Shown here piece after piece: positions 32,793-44,044 of a stretch of DNA of 64,000 nucleotides. The stretch's first letter is position 1. Each line of letters begins with the position of its first letter. The notes beneath the pieces were generated by a model. The model ran no database searches and was not told the DNA's origin. It saw only the letters and a program-made list of their open reading frames with translations. Made by a program: the position numbers and the translations under genes. Source of the stretch: Usnea hakonensis. Taxonomy: Eukaryota; Ascomycota; Lecanoromycetes; Lecanorales; Parmeliaceae. Location of the stretch: positions 248,001 to 312,000 of the forward strand of contig BLJB01000127.1 in the NCBI GenBank assembly GCA_013423325.1, in the 5' to 3' direction.

Positions 32793-35156
32793 TCATTTCT
32801 TGCCCAGTATTCTTTTGCAGTCAGGACAGAACCATTTGACCCTTCTTCCAGGAGGTTCCTTCAAACCTACACATTCAAAGTGAAACCACTCGCGTTCGCA
32901 CTGATGAATAGTAAGCAAACACGATGATACGTTCAAAAGCCACAACAGAGATGAACTCACGTTCTCGCTCTCGCAGGCAACCATGTCCCCATAGCTTACA
33001 TCCCCGCAGTAACAGTACCTGGCTTCATCCGCATCGATCTCCTCGCCCGCCGCTTCCTCCTCCATCTTTACTGCGTTCTCTTTTTCCTTTGTGCTCACGC
33101 TCTCAGCTGCTCTCTTGGCATTGGATGCAGCCACCCCTGCCTTCTTTTTTGGGGCATGCTGTCTCTTACCTACGCTAACTGCAGCACCACCTTCTTGACC
33201 CTCAATCACTAAACCAGGCGCGGGACGCTTACTTCGTCTCCCAGCAGCGGTAACAACCGGCGCTGGACTTTGGGGTGCAGCTGGTGTGGTGCTCTGGCGG
33301 CGAAAATGATCGCGAGGGGTGGTAGCAGAAGGAGGGCCAGCAGAGCTGCGGCGGGAGTGAACACGGCTACTAGTGCGTGGAGAAGCATGGATCGGATCTG
33401 GAGGAGGTTCCGCCGGCCCCTTCAATGTTAAGGAGATCCGGCGAGGGCGTGTAGAGGTGGCAGTCGGTCTGGGAGTTGTAGCAGCTGTTGGCTTTTCAGG
33501 TGCTGCCATGACAGGCGTGGCAGGCGTTGCGGGTGTAGACCGTCGAGATGGTCTTGACGGAGAAGGGGCTGGAGCAGCAAGTGGGACTGTCGTTGTCACT
33601 GTCTTCGTCGTGATCTTTAATGGCTCCGGTTGTGCTTGCTCAGCTTTACGCTTCTTCGGATGTTTGACAGGTGAAGTCACATTCTCTGAAGATGCTTTGA
33701 CAGGTGAATTCTGTGGATCCACATGCTGTGAAGGAGCCTCTGGTTTGGGAGACTCTTCCCTTTTCCGCTTCTTTGCAGGGCTCTTAGCAGATTCTTTCGT
33801 CTTATCCTCTGAAATGGTCTTCCTCTTCGAGGCTTCTTTGGCCTTAGGTATGTGAGCGCTAAGCACAGGGCTCTCGATTGACCTTTCGGGAGGTGGAGCA
33901 AAAATATTTTTGAGCCCGTCCAGACGATGACCAAGTTTCTGAGCTTCTGAAGCCAGAATGTCAGCTTGTTCGCGGGCCATCTTCTCCCTTTTCTCCTTCT
34001 TGGCAATGTTAAGCGCCATTCCTCTATTACTTAGATTGGCGTCCGCCAGCCCAAGGGAATCGGCACTTATCTCGCCTGGTACCAGCTGCTTATTCCGTGG
34101 GGCATTCGCAATGTTATCGTCGTCGATGAAATCTTCGCCTGCAGCATCACATTTAGACTTCGTACTTTTGTAATTGTCAGGTCCTCGACCGGCAAGGGAC
34201 AATTCACGCCTGATCATAGTCTCGCTTGGTGTCCAGATAGCGTTCTTCTTCATCCTTTTTCTTAGCTTCGCCATTTCCCATTCAGTCAGGCGCATCCATG
34301 GTGCGTGTAAGCTCCCAGGCTTGGCGTCTGCGGGCGGAGGACTCAGTAGTGATAGTGCATTGCTTGTTGAGATCCCAGCAACTGCGCTGTGCACATTCGT
34401 TCCCATTGTGCCTGGTGGTCTTGGTGGTCGAGGCAATTTGGGAAGTTTCAGTTTGGGCGCTTTGGGAGGCTTTGGCGGCCTAATTCGCCCTGGTTTACGG
34501 GACCCTCCAACGCGAGATGTAGGCATTGGAATGGGCGAGGGAGGGATGGATTCCCAGTCCGAGTCGGTAAGGGGGGGTGGAGAGTCTGGGTTTGGAGGTG
34601 GTAGCACTTCACCCGGCACTGTAATTTTTCGACTTCGAACTCCTTTCTGAGCTTTCCCATGGGTTCTGCCAGCGGCCTTCGCTGTTCTTGTAGGATCGAG
34701 ACGCAGGGTGATGCGAGGAGGGGGGGTCTTGCGACTGACTTGTGGAGATCTCGGAATAGGAGTAGGGTCTCTTGAAGGAGGTTTCGGTAAAGCGTGTAAT
34801 TTGGATATGATACTGGTCAACCGATTATAGTGACGATCCACCATCTCATATAGACGTGATGCCTCACCATAGGAGGATTCGCGACAGCTGATGGCGTGGT
34901 CCAGATTGTATGATATTTCTTGTCGAAGATCACGAGAGCTCGGCCGCTCATTAGGAGACACCTTCGGTAGCGACCCATAGTCTTTTGTAAGCTCGTGCAC
35001 TGTGTCAGCGGCGGTAACATAAGAATCATCCAGCTTGCGAATGAGGGTCAGTGATCGAGCAAGATCGGATGGCAGGTATTCGGTGTAATCGAGGAAGTCG
35101 GTGACTGTAGCTTGAGCGTCAGGGTCCACAGGTATGTCTTCTATCATGACGTCCAT
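32793..35156 (-). CDS. ING-family PHD-finger chromatin protein
   Basis: Exons 35156-32961 and 32900-32793. The 60-nt intron is a multiple of three and open in frame, but it must be removed to rebuild the zinc finger; the spliced protein has about 767 residues. The N terminus carries the ING helical domain (TVTDFLDYTEYLPSDLARSL, then SLTLIRKLDDSY). The middle 450 residues are basic, Pro/Ser/Lys-rich and disordered. The C terminus is a Cys4-His-Cys3 PHD finger: YCYCGDVSYGDMVACESENC, EREWFHFECVGL, WFCPDCK. ING PHD fingers bind H3K4 trimethyl tails in Rpd3- or NuA4-type complexes. Whether this is the Pho23/Rpd3L or another paralogue was not resolved. It is divergent from the Gfd2/QIP-like gene. 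Confidence 0.9.
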   Translation of the reverse strand: MDVMIEDIPVDPDAQATVTDFLDYTEYLPSDLARSLTLIRKLDDSYVTAADTVHELTKDYGSLPKVSPNERPSSRDLRQEISYNLDHAISCRESSYGEASRLYEMVDRHYNRLTSIISKLHALPKPPSRDPTPIPRSPQVSRKTPPPRITLRLDPTRTAKAAGRTHGKAQKGVRSRKITVPGEVLPPPNPDSPPPLTDSDWESIPPSPIPMPTSRVGGSRKPGRIRPPKPPKAPKLKLPKLPRPPRPPGTMGTNVHSAVAGISTSNALSLLSPPPADAKPGSLHAPWMRLTEWEMAKLRKRMKKNAIWTPSETMIRRELSLAGRGPDNYKSTKSKCDAAGEDFIDDDNIANAPRNKQLVPGEISADSLGLADANLSNRGMALNIAKKEKREKMAREQADILASEAQKLGHRLDGLKNIFAPPPERSIESPVLSAHIPKAKEASKRKTISEDKTKESAKSPAKKRKREESPKPEAPSQHVDPQNSPVKASSENVTSPVKHPKKRKAEQAQPEPLKITTKTVTTTVPLAAPAPSPSRPSRRSTPATPATPVMAAPEKPTAATTPRPTATSTRPRRISLTLKGPAEPPPDPIHASPRTSSRVHSRRSSAGPPSATTPRDHFRRQSTTPAAPQSPAPVVTAAGRRSKRPAPGLVIEGQEGGAAVSVGKRQHAPKKKAGVAASNAKRAAESVSTKEKENAVKMEEEAAGEEIDADEARYCYCGDVSYGDMVACESENVSSSLLWLLNVSSCLLTIHQCEREWFHFECVGLKEPPGRRVKWFCPDCKRILGKK

Positions 35157-35900
35157 CTCGGTCACTGCGTGAGAGTGAGGAACCTCTGGGGTTGAGATGT
35201 CGCGTAGACCTAACTGTGACGCTACTTTTATTTTACTTTATTGTGCTGAGGGAAGCGCCAAGAGATATGGGCTCAGCCCTAAGCGGATTCAGCCCTAAGC
35301 CGCCTACTTACCTTACCTGTACGAGTAAGGTAAGGTACATATGGGCTAAAATGTTGTTTACCTCTCCCGAGTCTCTTTCAATGATTGTGCAAGAAAGAAA
35401 TAATAAAAGTTCAAGTTATACAAGGTGCATGAAGTTCATCTTCACGCCAACGATGATACTACACACGCCGTAAACAAATGCTTCGACCACTGGTCTAGCT
35501 TTCGATAGATATCGATTTTTTACAACGTCATGTTGACTTCTTGAACCCTCACTAAAGAAAATCACAACTAGTCTATTTGGCAAAGCCTGTTGACATACAG
35601 ACAAGACTTGGTTGTGACAATCAAAAAGCTTCATCTCATCAAATTTGCTTCGCTTTCTTTGTCACTCTCCCAGGAACCTCGAAGACGTCTTTCACTGCAG
35701 TGACCTCAGCACGCTCATCTTCCCCGTTCACCTTGGCTGTTGAGAACGCTGTTGAGCTCATACCTGCATCGCTTTCCATACACCCTCTCCCATCTCATTC
35801 TGCGCTTAGACACCATCGTAGGTTCAATTTTGTGGCTTCTAAACTAGACCTACTTGGACCTATTCTCAACATTGTATTCACATCTACTTTCTCATTCGAC
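35157..35900. promoter_or_regulatory. Divergent promoter region with an inverted repeat
   Basis: 744 bases between the ING-like gene (minus) and the Gfd2-like gene (plus). A direct repeat of CAGCCCTAAGC lies at about 35273-35299. Immediately after it is a perfect inverted repeat with 10-bp arms, CTTACCTTAC (35307-35316) and GTAAGGTAAG (35325-35334). No conserved open frame reaches across. Confidence 0.6.
35307..35334. repeat. Perfect inverted repeat (10-bp arms, 8-nt loop)
   Basis: The arms CTTACCTTAC and GTAAGGTAAG are exact reverse complements separated by CTGTACGA. It is one member of the GGTAC/ACCTTACC element family spread through intergenic DNA of the window. Confidence 0.85.
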
Positions 35901-38302
35901 ATGTCCGTTATGCAAGTCGGTCAGCTGGCCGCTCTTCGCGATCACTTCTGTCCGATTGGCGCAGTCATGAAGTGGCCATATCGACACTTGTATGACACCG
36001 AGGAAACCGAGAAAGTGTCGGTGAGATATTTCGCAGCGGGACAGTTCCGGGCCAGAGGATGGACAATGTAAGTCCTTAAAATAGGTTGGCTACGGATAAC
36101 ACATCCTCCATTAAACTTATCACTTTTACCTTCCAAACAACTCTGAATAACACAAGTGCCACTCTTCAGAGACATTGTTCCCAACGAACGCAATTCAACT
36201 AACCCATCACTTAGCTACTATGTTCCAACTCTAAAAGAGAACACCAAGCCTCTTCTTCTCATTCCTCGAGGGGAAGTTGAGGGCCTCTTTCAAGAGATCT
36301 ACGACAGATTCAAGATTCCTGCACGCCTTCCTGACGTGACCCGTCATCCAGGTTTCGACATTGGATTTGAAGAAGAAGGGAGTCCACGTCCGCGCTACCT
36401 CGGTCGACTGACAGATCACACAAGCCTCTTAGAACTTGAAGCAGGGATGCCTGAACCAGGCACTGAGCCGGGAAAGCCACAGGTTTTGGACGACCGCACA
36501 TTCCCAGCCTTTCGGCGTAAGATGGAGGCTGCGATCCTAGCTGGTAAGAATAGGCAGAAGAGCGCAAAGTCCAAGAAGAAGCAAGACCGTGTAGTCCAGA
36601 AGCGAGGGTGGTCTTCGCAATTGAAGCGTACTCAGTGTTATCTCGGTATCAGACCTCGTGGGACTGCAAGAAAGGAGGACTTCCACAATAATGATCCAAA
36701 CCAGACCTGGGAGGAGAGTCAAGCCGCTCAAGCTGCCTATGAAAAGGCAGCTGGTCTAAAATTACCGACCCTAATTCCGACGTTGCCAGTCCCTTATCCT
36801 TTCGAAGACAGCGTAGTCTTTGTGTGCGTCGATGTAGAATCCTACGAGAAAGACCATAAGAAGATTACAGAAATAGGCATCTCGGCGCTTGATACCCTGG
36901 ACCTTGCAGAGATCCCGCCTGGAGAAGGCGGCATTGACTGGATGAAGAAGATACGCGCACGGCATTTCAGAATCACAGAATACGCTCATCTCAACAACAC
37001 TGAATTCATCGCCGGGTGTGCAGATAGGTTCGAAGAGAAATTTGGCAAAAGCGAATGGATCTCAATCAATGAAGCGTCACAGGTCACTGCCTCCTGCTTT
37101 CGTCATCCCTTTTCTGCGCCAGGCCAGTACCATCCATATCCAGCTGACGCACGCCTTGTCAGAAAGCACGGGTCTGGTAGCCAATACTTACCTCCGGTCA
37201 ACGACAATGCACCAAAACGCAACATTATCCTAGTTGGTCATGATGTCAGTGGTGATATCCAATACCTTCGAAGCATTGGCTACGACGTCGGCAATTTGTC
37301 CAATCTCCTCGAATCAATTGATACAGTCGATCTATTTCGTGCAATGAAACATGGTCAGAATGCAAGCAGCCTTGGGTCTGTTCTCTTGGATCTAGGTTTA
37401 GTTGGCTGGAATCTACACAATGCCGTAAGATACCCACGAGCAAATGACTGTCTACCAACAGCTGACGAGTCCCTCAGGGTAATGACGCAGGCTACACTTT
37501 AGAAGCCCTCATCGGTATCTCCTTCAAAGCTCTGACCTATGACCCTCCCAAAGCACCCGACCCGGAACAACTCTCGGCCGCCGCGGCCGAGGCTCAATCC
37601 CGAGTCCTGGAAGAAACCGAGGAATGGGAAATCGCAGACGAAGAAGGCGGCGATGGAGGATCCGCCGTCAAACTCCTACCCGCAGCCGAGATGTACGAAG
37701 CCCGTACTTTCCAAAAAGGTCTCAACCGAGCCACGAAAGCGGAGGACAAGCTCAACCGAAACTACGCGAGGGGTGCGGCACGGAATCGACAGAGAGATCA
37801 TCGTGGTGGCAAGGGGACGAACGGATACGATGAAGAGTATCCGGCGCTGAAGCCCAGTATCGAGAGAAAAGGCGAGATCAAATACCATGCCGCCAACGAA
37901 AAGAGAATGAGAGAAAAAGCCGCCCAGAAATCCGACGACGACGACGGGGGGTGGGGTTGGATCGGGGAAGCAGATGGCAAGACCGTCGTCAAAGAGAATG
38001 CCGGAGCTACCAAACCCGGAAACCCCACAAACCAAACCAGCAGCACCACAACGTTCCAGAACTCCAAGAACGATCCAAACAACATCCTACCCCACAAGCG
38101 AGCCGTGCAGGCGCTGTCTCGAAGAGAGCCAGAGAAGACGACCAAAGACAACAAGGACGGCAACTCGAAGGAAAATTTAATCGACCTTCAAGAAGACGAG
38201 CCCACAGAAAAACCCCCGCCACCACAGCGCCTGATGGCGCGCTTGCAAATGCTGAACGCGTGCGAGGACGACGACAATGACGGTGGCGTGTCGCTCATTT
38301 GA
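35901..38302 (+). CDS. Gfd2/YDR514C-like (QIP-like) DEDDh exonuclease-fold protein
   Basis: Exons 35901-36067, 36170-37424 and 37478-38302 give 748 residues. The ATG at 35901 begins MSVMQVGQLAALRDHFCPIG. A DnaQ/RNase H-fold domain spans about 270-490 with an apparently complete DEDDh set: Asp277 and Glu279 in FVCVDVES, Asp414 in VGHDVSGDIQYL, His472 and Asp477 in LHNAGNDAGYTLEAL, the last formed only across the second intron. This domain defines fungal Gfd2/YDR514C-like proteins and is related to the QIP exonuclease of Neurospora quelling. The tail beyond about 500 is charged and disordered. Catalytic residues are intact, so 3'-5' nuclease activity is plausible; RNA-silencing versus mRNA-export roles cannot be separated here. 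Confidence 0.88.
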
Positions 38303-39063
38303 GCCGTTTATTGCACTCTTACTCCATGGAGAACGAGTGTGTGCAGAGGCTAGTTTAGGGGGAAGATGGCGCGTGGAAGACGTGGCATACAGATTAGCAA
38401 AGGAATGCATCCAGGTAGCAGGATTGGTGGGGAGAACTTTGCGGTCTTTATTCCAAACAAGAAATAGCGAACCAGGTAGCATGAATGCCACAATCCTCTA
38501 CCCAATCTACGAGAAACAGACATCTCATTCAGAAGCAATCATTCATTGAATCTAGCCAACAACAGCAAGCAAGTGTAATAAACCTCTCTACCCCATAGCC
38601 CTCTTCTCACACCAATCCATATCGCCCATCGGATAGGTCTGCAGCCCCATCATGCCTCTCAGTCCCCTCTCTCTTTAAAAATAGCACCGTCCATAAAACA
38701 GATTTCAGGGAACATCGAAAAGATTCCACCGCTCCTCACAGAACAAGTTTACCGCCCATCTTAAAAGAAAGTAAAAAGAATAATAGCCACCACTGCGTCC
38801 TTGGCTGGCGGTGAGGACGTTTGATATTTTACAGTGACTGATAACCAGGATAGTGGTTGTGAGTAAGAACGCAATGCAATGCAAGCAGGTTGAACTCGAC
38901 CTCGGAAACCCTAGCACGGTGAATATATGCAATGGAGAAAAAAAAGGGCGAGAAAGATCAATTCGTGAAGTTAGGCGTAGGTGATTTGTGATTCGATGTC
39001 AACGTGTTTGTCGTAGTGAAGCATTGTAATGCGTTTTTCCGTGAATTTCGAAAAGATAATGCT
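38303..39063. other. Convergent intergenic region
   Basis: About 760 bases between the stops of the Gfd2-like gene (plus) and the forkhead gene (minus). Probably two 3' UTRs; no supported frame. Confidence 0.5.
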
Positions 39064-41318
39064 TTAGGAATGGATGCCGTTCGAGGCCATATTGCTGCGT
39101 TGTGAATGATAAGAGCTGATGTCAGTGAAACCCCTGCCCGATCTGTCAAAATCGTGACGCCATTCATCTGGCAAATCCAACATCTAATCTCACCTCGTGA
39201 TGTCAATTTCCGCATCCTCTTCATCCTTCATCCCATTTCCCCCATATGCAGTCGGTCCGTAAGGCCCGACAGGCCTTGCCTTCCTGGTCGGGCTCTCGAC
39301 CCCATTCGCAACCGGCGGCGGGCTGCTACTCGGCATCGATACTGCGCTATCAATTCCATTTTTGACCGGGCTGATCTCCGGCCATGGCCGGGCAGGGGTG
39401 CTGCCCATGTTCTCGAACCGCCAGAATGGTGCAGGACTACTGTCAGCAAGATGACTGGTTGGAAGCTTAACAGTATTCGGCTGCGGCATGTTGAGATTAT
39501 GAGGTCTGGGTGCTGGTGTACGCATCATCGGAGCGTCATGAGCCCAAGCGCCAGACGTAAGTGTCGGAGACGAGTCGATAGCTGTGAGGTGTCCATTTGG
39601 GTGGCGTCTGGGCATAGGTGAGGTCTCATCTGATAACACAGGTAGTCCACCTTGGGTAGGGGCGTAAATTGGCATTTGAGGGCCGCGGGTTGGTGTATAT
39701 GATTCTTGCTGTGCTGGAGGATAAGAGGACAGGGGCGGTGTATTGCGGTCTGCTGGAGATTCCGCGACGCCATTTGTAACAGGTGGAAGAAATCCGCCGG
39801 TTTTGGGGGCTCCGGCTGGAGTACCTGGCGTAGACGAAACCCGGCCTCCTCCTTTGCTGGCATTCTTGTTGGCTAGCGCAAGTGTTGCATCGCGGTGGTC
39901 TTCCACGAGGCGCCATTTCATGCCTTTACCCGGCTCGTCAGGACGTCGAGGGACCTTTTCGAATGCTGGGTTTAGGGAAAGATTATGCCTGATCGAGTTC
40001 TAAGAAATGTTAGTTTCGATGCCATGTATAAGGTGAGACGCATTGTATACCTGCCACCCCGAACTAACAGTTCGATAAAACGCATAATGCGTCCTAATCC
40101 AAGTGTAAATACCACTCAAGCTGAGAGCCTGCTCACCCGTCGAGAGGATCGCCCACGTGATCATGGACGCATAACTGCAGCCAGGCTTTAGATCCCGGGA
40201 AGAGTCCAATGCATAGTCGATCTGCTCAGTCGATTCGATCATCAATCCCTTTTGATAAGATTTAGGCGATCGTTTCTTCGCTGAGCCCGTTGCTGGCCGT
40301 TTTGGTGGAGAAGATTCTGGTGTAACAGGTCGTGCAAGCTCCGATGGCCCCGATGCGATTGTAGTCTGCTGGCTGAGATTGGGCCTTGTGTATGCGTGAT
40401 TCTGAGAGTAAGGCGGGTGTGGGCCACTTGGAATCGCCCGTATGGCACGGTCAGGGAGAGGCTGATGGTATCCAGTTCCGAGCTCGGCGTCCAATCCTTC
40501 ATTGTTCTGATGCTCAAGAATCCTGTCGAGGAACGAAGGATGAACCTCAGTCTTGCCGCTTGCCGACTGGAAGAGCATCTCCGTCCCTGCAATGGTGATA
40601 ATAGTGCCGCTCTTTATTTTTGTGTTCTGCCCTTTTTTGAGAGTGGCCTCGTCCACCTTGACGCCGTTGCGCCCGTAAGCATGAACGTGCCATCCGTCAT
40701 CCGACTGACTATACCTCAGCTCAGCGTGCGTCCTCGATACCACTTTGCTTGGTCCTAAGTCGATTTGTATTGGTGGTTGGTCATCGCCAATTTCTTGCGT
40801 AGCTGTTCCTTCGCGATTTTGTCGAAGATTGAATCCATCCGGTGCTCGCCCAAAGAATATCTGAGAGGCCAGGACATAGTAGGTCCACTCCCTGCCACAT
40901 ATCTTGGCAAAAGCATTGATGTTTCCTTTGCCGTATCTCTCTTCTGTTCTATGATTTGGATAGTCTTCGGCAACGGCGACTGAATCGGATGCAGTTCTTA
41001 GATAAGGTATGATTAGATCGGCGGTATCTTCAGGTTCATCATCAACGGCCGTCTCGTCGTCCGACACCTCGTCTGAGACCTCGGAGACGATCTCCTCCGG
41101 TGTGCGTTGACGCCGTGGAACCTTAGGAGCTGCTTGAGTGGCTGCCTGCACACATGTTAGCAGGCTGCCGCGGGGTTGTCCGATTCAAATTGGAAGCTTA
41201 CTTTTCGCTTCCTCGAGGCAGGTGGGGCCCTCTGCGTGGGCGAAGAGTCGAGGTCAGCAATTCGGGGATTTGGTGCCCGCTTGCGCTCGCTCCGCCGAGT
41301 AGCAGGGGTGGTTGTCAT
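39064..41318 (-). CDS. Fkh1/2-type FHA-forkhead transcription factor
   Basis: Exons 41318-41202, 41145-40051, 39999-39194 and 39115-39064 give 689 residues. The start MTTTPATRRSERKRAPNPRI lies in a small first exon. An FHA phosphothreonine-binding domain (about 117-227) shows IFFGRAPDG, SRTHAELRY and NGVKVDEA. The forkhead winged helix (about 358-440) reads KPGCSYASMITWAILST, then SGIYTWIRTHYAFYR, and NSIRHNLSLN across an intron. FHA plus forkhead is the Fkh1/Fkh2 architecture, which in yeast controls G2/M genes and replication timing. The C terminus is Pro/Ser-rich. The last exon is inferred: without splicing at 39193 the protein stops at 39190 after DITR, whereas splicing adds SYHSQRSNMASNGIHS. 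The core gene is certain; the 3' end is less so. Confidence 0.9.
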
Positions 41319-42430
41319 GGTTATATCAAGTCAATGCTGGTAAAAAATATGAAATCAGCACATTGCCCATGTGATGAATGCTGCATGACTGAGCATCTTG
41401 GAGGCGCATCGAATGTGCAATGCGCGGATGTGTTGACAAAGGCCAAATGCACCGCTCGGCGTCCCGCAGACGTCAGAGTTTATCTCTGAATGAACGTACC
41501 ATAAATAGAGGCAAACACTACTGTTTGACTGCCCAGCGCCAGCGCAGGATGATCTCGGATGATGATATGATTTGGTAAAGATGATAATGTACTTAGGTGG
41601 AAGGGTGAAGTGAAGTAAGATGTGTTGGATGCAGATTGGTAATGTGCTCGTTGGCGGTGGTTGGGAATTTGGTTCCCTCGTCAAGGAGTGGTAAAAAAGT
41701 AAAGAACGCGTGCCGTACGCGAGCTGAGTCACTTTTCCAGACTGCTGACCTTGTTTACTGTAGCGATTAATATAGATTTGCTGGATTGCGAACAGCCCGT
41801 GAACTTGTAAAATTGATGCTTACAGTTGTTTGTACGCCGTCAGAAAATATAGCATTATATCTTTGGTTCAGCTTTTGTGGAGTTGCCGTCAATTTCTTTA
41901 CCTTTTTGCACTAGTCTGATTGGCCCATATCCCTCCATCTTCAATAAACAGTCGCCAAGACTCGAATATGAAGAGTATTCACCTCGGATTTTCTCTCCCC
42001 ATCTCGCCCTATAACTCCGCTCCAATTTGAGCAATTTAGTAGCAAAAGGTGGATTGTCTGAAGGACCACACTTTTTACCAAACCGGCCGCCAAAAAGTAA
42101 AATCCATCATCTTTCGACTTGCCTGAAAGCCATCACTGAAATGCTGTCACCCGAATCTCCACTATACTACCACAATCTAACGTGGAGGGAAGTCTTGGTG
42201 AAGAGGCTTTCCCTACCATCCAACAGCCTTCTCGACTGTCGAACATCGCGACATCAGCCAAGGAGCTCATGTAGCATTTTACGAGAACCGGCTGGACGAA
42301 GAAATGTCTTGCTTGCCCAGCGCTCTCGACGCTGAGCTCGGGTGTCCAGTAGTTTTTTATTTGCATCATCCTTCAACCATAATTTTTCGAGTACATGTTC
42401 ATAGTCCTTCTTTATAATAGATCCTCCCTC
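41319..42430. other. Promoter of the forkhead gene and 3' flank of the helicase gene
   Basis: 1.1 kb with no supported coding region; only short frames. It is the upstream region of the minus-strand forkhead gene. Confidence 0.5.
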
Positions 42431-44044
42431 TCACTCTAACCTGCGTATCTTCCCCCGCGTCCTGTTTCCCTTGACATCCCTTCCCTCCTCAATGTCCAAC
42501 AACGCAACTCTTTTCCTTTCCCCTACGTCCTTCAACCCATCCCTCACAACTCTCGTTTCCACATTGACACCATCCTCCTTCCACTCCTCCATCTTTACCC
42601 CAATCCTGCCTTCAATTGCCAGAAACAGACTCACGTCCCTCTGCCCGACCAACGTAACAGCCTCTCCTTTCTTTCCAGCTCTTGCCGTACGCCCAACCCG
42701 GTGTACATAATCGTCCGGGTTGCGTGGGACGTCGTAGTTGATCACGAGGTCGACTGCTGGGATATCGAGACCACGAGATGCGACATCTGTTGCCACCAGT
42801 ATTCGTGCAGCTGAGGCACGGAAGCGGGCGAGATTGTCTGTTCGATCCTTCTGAGGGAGCAGGGAATGGAGGGACGTGACGCGGTGCTCTAGCAATCTGA
42901 GGAGTCGCTCCAGTAAATTGGCGGTGGCGGTACGGTTACAGAATATAATGACTGACTTTCTATCAGCGTTGCCAGCTGTTGATAGCAAAACGTGAAGGTA
43001 GGTTTCGCGGTAAGAGATGGGCACTTGAAGGTATCTTTGCTTCAAGGTCTGGGGGACTGCTATATCAGCTGGATCGGTCTCACAGACAAAGATTGGTGGG
43101 CGATCTTTAGTTCTGGGAAGCGATTTCAGCGCCATGACTTCTGGAGTCAGGGTTGCGGTAAATAGGCAGGTCTGTCGCTCGTGCGATGGTGGGAGTGCCG
43201 TCAGGCAAATTTCCACGTCTGCGAGCATGCTTCCGGGCCCAGAAGCTAGTAGCTTGTCTGCTTCATCAAGAACCACAAGTTTAACATGACGCAATCCAAT
43301 TGTCGTGTCTGCGCCAGATGTGAGAACATGGTCAGCCAACCGTCCTGGAGTAGCAATGACGACGTGCGGCCGTCTTGAAAGCGCAAGGGCTTGTGGTCGC
43401 ATTTCTGTGCCGCCGATGATCAGTATCGGTTTGAGGGATTGAGGAGCAGAAATGGCCTTGATCTGCTCGAATATCTGCAGGGCAAGTTCCCTCGTTGGCG
43501 TGAGTATGACAGCATATATGCCTACAGGATCCTCCGACCACTTCTGTAGTAGAGGCACTGAAAAGGCCACAGTCTTCCCACTGCCTGTCTTGCTTCCTCC
43601 TATAACATCTCTACCTTCCAGTATTTTCGGTATGCATCCTTTCTGAATGCCCGTAGGCCTCTTGATCTCCATCGCCGCCAACGATGCAATCAGCCATGGT
43701 GCAACATCTAGCGTTGCGAAGCTTGCTTTGGAATCAACAAGTTTGCCATTACTAATAGTAGGGTGCTCAATGTCGGCAGGATTTTTAGAGGCTGTCGTGG
43801 CCTGCTTAGACTTGATACGAGACGCTGTTGCATGTATTCGCTTCGAATTTTCTTCTTCTTCTACCACTGAAGTGGTTAATTCATTACCCGGTTCTGAAGA
43901 TATCCGTCGCCTCTTTCTCGATGTGTGTCCCTCACTGGCTTCGTACAAGGGAGCGACGCTGCCTGAATAAGTGTTTGAAGCCTCGCTGCCTGATCTTGAA
44001 GATGTATGCGAGTAAGCAGGTTCTTGTCGGATCGGCTGTGGCAT
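42431..44044 (-). CDS. dbp8: DEAD-box ATP-dependent RNA helicase Dbp8 (DDX49)
   Basis: Single exon of 537 residues from the ATG at 44044 (MPQPIRQEPAYSH). Dbp8 is a nucleolar helicase of 18S rRNA maturation in the small-subunit processome. All core motifs are seen in order: Q-motif PTGIQKGCIP, motif I SKTGSGKT, Ia PTRELALQ, TPGRL, II DEAD (VVLDEADKLL), III TAT in place of SAT (LFTATLTPEV, usual for this subfamily), IV SVIIFCN, V RGLDIPAVDLVINYD, VI HRVGRTAR. The N-terminal 120 residues are Ser-rich with KRRR and likely nuclear-targeting. The C terminus is basic (RTRGKIRRLE). Subfamily choice rests on overall similarity to Dbp8/DDX49 rather than a search. Confidence 0.92.
   Translation of the reverse strand: MPQPIRQEPAYSHTSSRSGSEASNTYSGSVAPLYEASEGHTSRKRRRISSEPGNELTTSVVEEEENSKRIHATASRIKSKQATTASKNPADIEHPTISNGKLVDSKASFATLDVAPWLIASLAAMEIKRPTGIQKGCIPKILEGRDVIGGSKTGSGKTVAFSVPLLQKWSEDPVGIYAVILTPTRELALQIFEQIKAISAPQSLKPILIIGGTEMRPQALALSRRPHVVIATPGRLADHVLTSGADTTIGLRHVKLVVLDEADKLLASGPGSMLADVEICLTALPPSHERQTCLFTATLTPEVMALKSLPRTKDRPPIFVCETDPADIAVPQTLKQRYLQVPISYRETYLHVLLSTAGNADRKSVIIFCNRTATANLLERLLRLLEHRVTSLHSLLPQKDRTDNLARFRASAARILVATDVASRGLDIPAVDLVINYDVPRNPDDYVHRVGRTARAGKKGEAVTLVGQRDVSLFLAIEGRIGVKMEEWKEDGVNVETRVVRDGLKDVGERKRVALLDIEEGRDVKGNRTRGKIRRLE

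Noticed and set aside
33373..34650. Plus-strand frames of 158-160 codons opposite the ING-like gene
   Set aside because: Gly/Ser/Phe-rich shadows of the Pro/Lys-rich disordered middle of the minus-strand protein.
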